The translations under genes were made by a program, and so were the position numbers. The notes under the pieces are model-generated. The model saw nothing but the letters and a program-made list of their open reading frames with translations, had not been told where the DNA came from and searched no databases. Positions 4,798-5,606 of a DNA stretch of 5,606 nt are shown here, one piece after another. The stretch is from NCBI GenBank assembly GCA_030038595.1, contig JASHSW010000062.1, forward strand, positions 1-5,606, in the 5' to 3' direction. Positions within the stretch are counted from its first letter, which is position 1. Each line of letters opens with the position of its first letter. This stretch comes from Methylovirgula sp. Lineage in GTDB: Bacteria > Pseudomonadota > Alphaproteobacteria > Rhizobiales > Beijerinckiaceae.

Positions 4798-5606
4798 TCA
4801 CGCGATCGTGGTGCCGAACAGCACAGAGTGCAGGACGTAGTAGATGGCAAGGAAAACGGTAAGCGCGGCGAAATAGCCGGCGGGAAGTATCAGCAGATCC
4901 CAGGGCGACAGCCGCAGGTCAAACTTCGCCCAAATATCCTTGATCCCGAGACGCACACGCGTGAAACGGGCGGGGATGACATCATCCCCGATGATCGCAA
5001 AGAGCACGGCGACGATCGGAGCGTGGCCGATCGCGTCGATCTTGCCGAATTCAAATACCGCACTGACGAACATGCTGGCGAGAACGATCGCCGCCGTGCG
5101 GCGCGCCAGCGGCGTCAAGAGCAGCGCAAAGGAAAGGGTGAACTCCACCATCCCGGCGGCTCGCATGAAAAATTCCGGCGTATATCCGAAGGTCATCTGG
5201 GGATGGATGCTGATGAGCGGGAAGGTCCACTGTGGATAGGCCCACTTCTCGATCGCCGCCCACATCAGCGTCACCGCCGCGCTCCAACGGAGGACGTCGA
5301 CCGGCCGCGCGCCGAAGAAGTTGCGTTGCAAACCCACCAAGATGAAATAAGCCGCGATCCCGAGGAAGATCGGGTAATCCATGAGATGGAAGATGCCGTA
5401 TTGGCGAATCGCCAACGAAAATAGGCCGAAGATCCCAATTCCGGTGATCGGCAGCGTGCGGCGCCAAATGAGGCAGGTCGCCAAACCGAGCTGGATCCAC
5501 GGGATGATCGGCGAAGCCGTGACGAGTTCGGGGGTCAGGATGATGCCGCCCTTCGTCCACAGCGCGACGAAGAAGAAACCGCAGGCGGCGCGCATCAGAA
5601 CTTCGC
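4798..5606 (-). CDS. Polytopic membrane protein with two DoxX-like halves (5' end probably outside the window)
   Basis: This is an integral membrane protein of unknown function. The frame stays open to the right edge. An ATG at 5595 would give 265 residues, but the family-like pattern begins just before it, so the true start is probably a short way outside. Counting from that ATG, hydrophobic helices lie at about 4-20, 29-45, 48-63, 74-90, 102-118, 142-162, 167-183, 192-207 and 233-256. Helices 1-4 and 5-8 look like two copies of a DoxX-type four-helix unit: VLMRAA and VLRWSAA open each half, an RRT precedes the third helix in both (45 and 165), and a PI-rich fourth helix ends each. Polar residues in or near the membrane include Lys15, Glu116-Lys117-Trp118, Glu151, Glu182, Lys185, Asp187, His191 and Gly-Asp-Asp at 203-205. 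DoxX relatives are linked to quinone or sulfur redox chemistry in some bacteria; that is a family clue only, and the DoxX assignment is tentative. Confidence 0.75.
   Translation of the reverse strand, partial: EVLMRAACGFFFVALWTKGGIILTPELVTASPIIPWIQLGLATCLIWRRTLPITGIGIFGLFSLAIRQYGIFHLMDYPIFLGIAAYFILVGLQRNFFGARPVDVLRWSAAVTLMWAAIEKWAYPQWTFPLISIHPQMTFGYTPEFFMRAAGMVEFTLSFALLLTPLARRTAAIVLASMFVSAVFEFGKIDAIGHAPIVAVLFAIIGDDVIPARFTRVRLGIKDIWAKFDLRLSPWDLLILPAGYFAALTVFLAIYYVLHSVLFGTTIA

Noticed and set aside
4793..4807. GATCG-TCACG-CGATC inverted repeat across the convergent stops, as a bidirectional terminator
   Set aside because: The arms are only 5 bp, with no T-tract on either side, and the element lies partly in coding sequence. 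It is too weak to call.

Overview
The window looks like a GC-rich alphaproteobacterial chromosome, most likely Hyphomicrobiales (Rhizobiales). This rests on the rpe and purB protein sequences, the PAS-GGDEF-EAL architecture, strong GC bias at third codon positions, and an intergenic palindromic repeat of a rhizobial look. No phage, IS, CRISPR, tRNA or rRNA signal was seen.

Layout: (1) 1-515, minus strand: 5' part of purB (adenylosuccinate lyase), cut by the left edge. (2) 522-1202, minus: complete rpe (ribulose-phosphate 3-epimerase), ending 6 bp before purB, so the two probably share a transcript. (3) 1203-1369: intergenic, with GC-rich hairpins and a repeat-like stretch. (4) 1370-4243, minus: a 957-residue inner-membrane sensor (two TM helices, HAMP, two PAS, GGDEF, EAL) in which both the cyclic-di-GMP synthase and phosphodiesterase motifs are intact. 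(5) 4244-4413: a divergent intergenic region unusually rich in inverted and direct repeats. (6) 4414-4794, plus: a small exported cupredoxin with a full set of type-1 copper ligands. (7) 4798-5606, minus: a polytopic membrane protein that looks like two fused DoxX-like four-helix units plus one extra helix. It converges on the cupredoxin gene with only 3 bp between the stop codons and probably starts just beyond the right edge.

How the genes work together: rpe and purB are housekeeping enzymes (pentose phosphate or Calvin cycle interconversion, and purine synthesis). The GGDEF-EAL protein should sense a periplasmic and/or cytoplasmic cue and set local cyclic-di-GMP. It shares its upstream region with the cupredoxin gene, so the structured 170-bp spacer may control both. 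The cupredoxin and the DoxX-like protein both suggest redox chemistry at the membrane or periplasm, but a functional link between them is only inferred from position.

I do not see a clearly new multi-gene system. The points most worth a second look are the structured divergent control region, the apparent internal duplication in the membrane protein, and the cupredoxin/membrane-protein pair.
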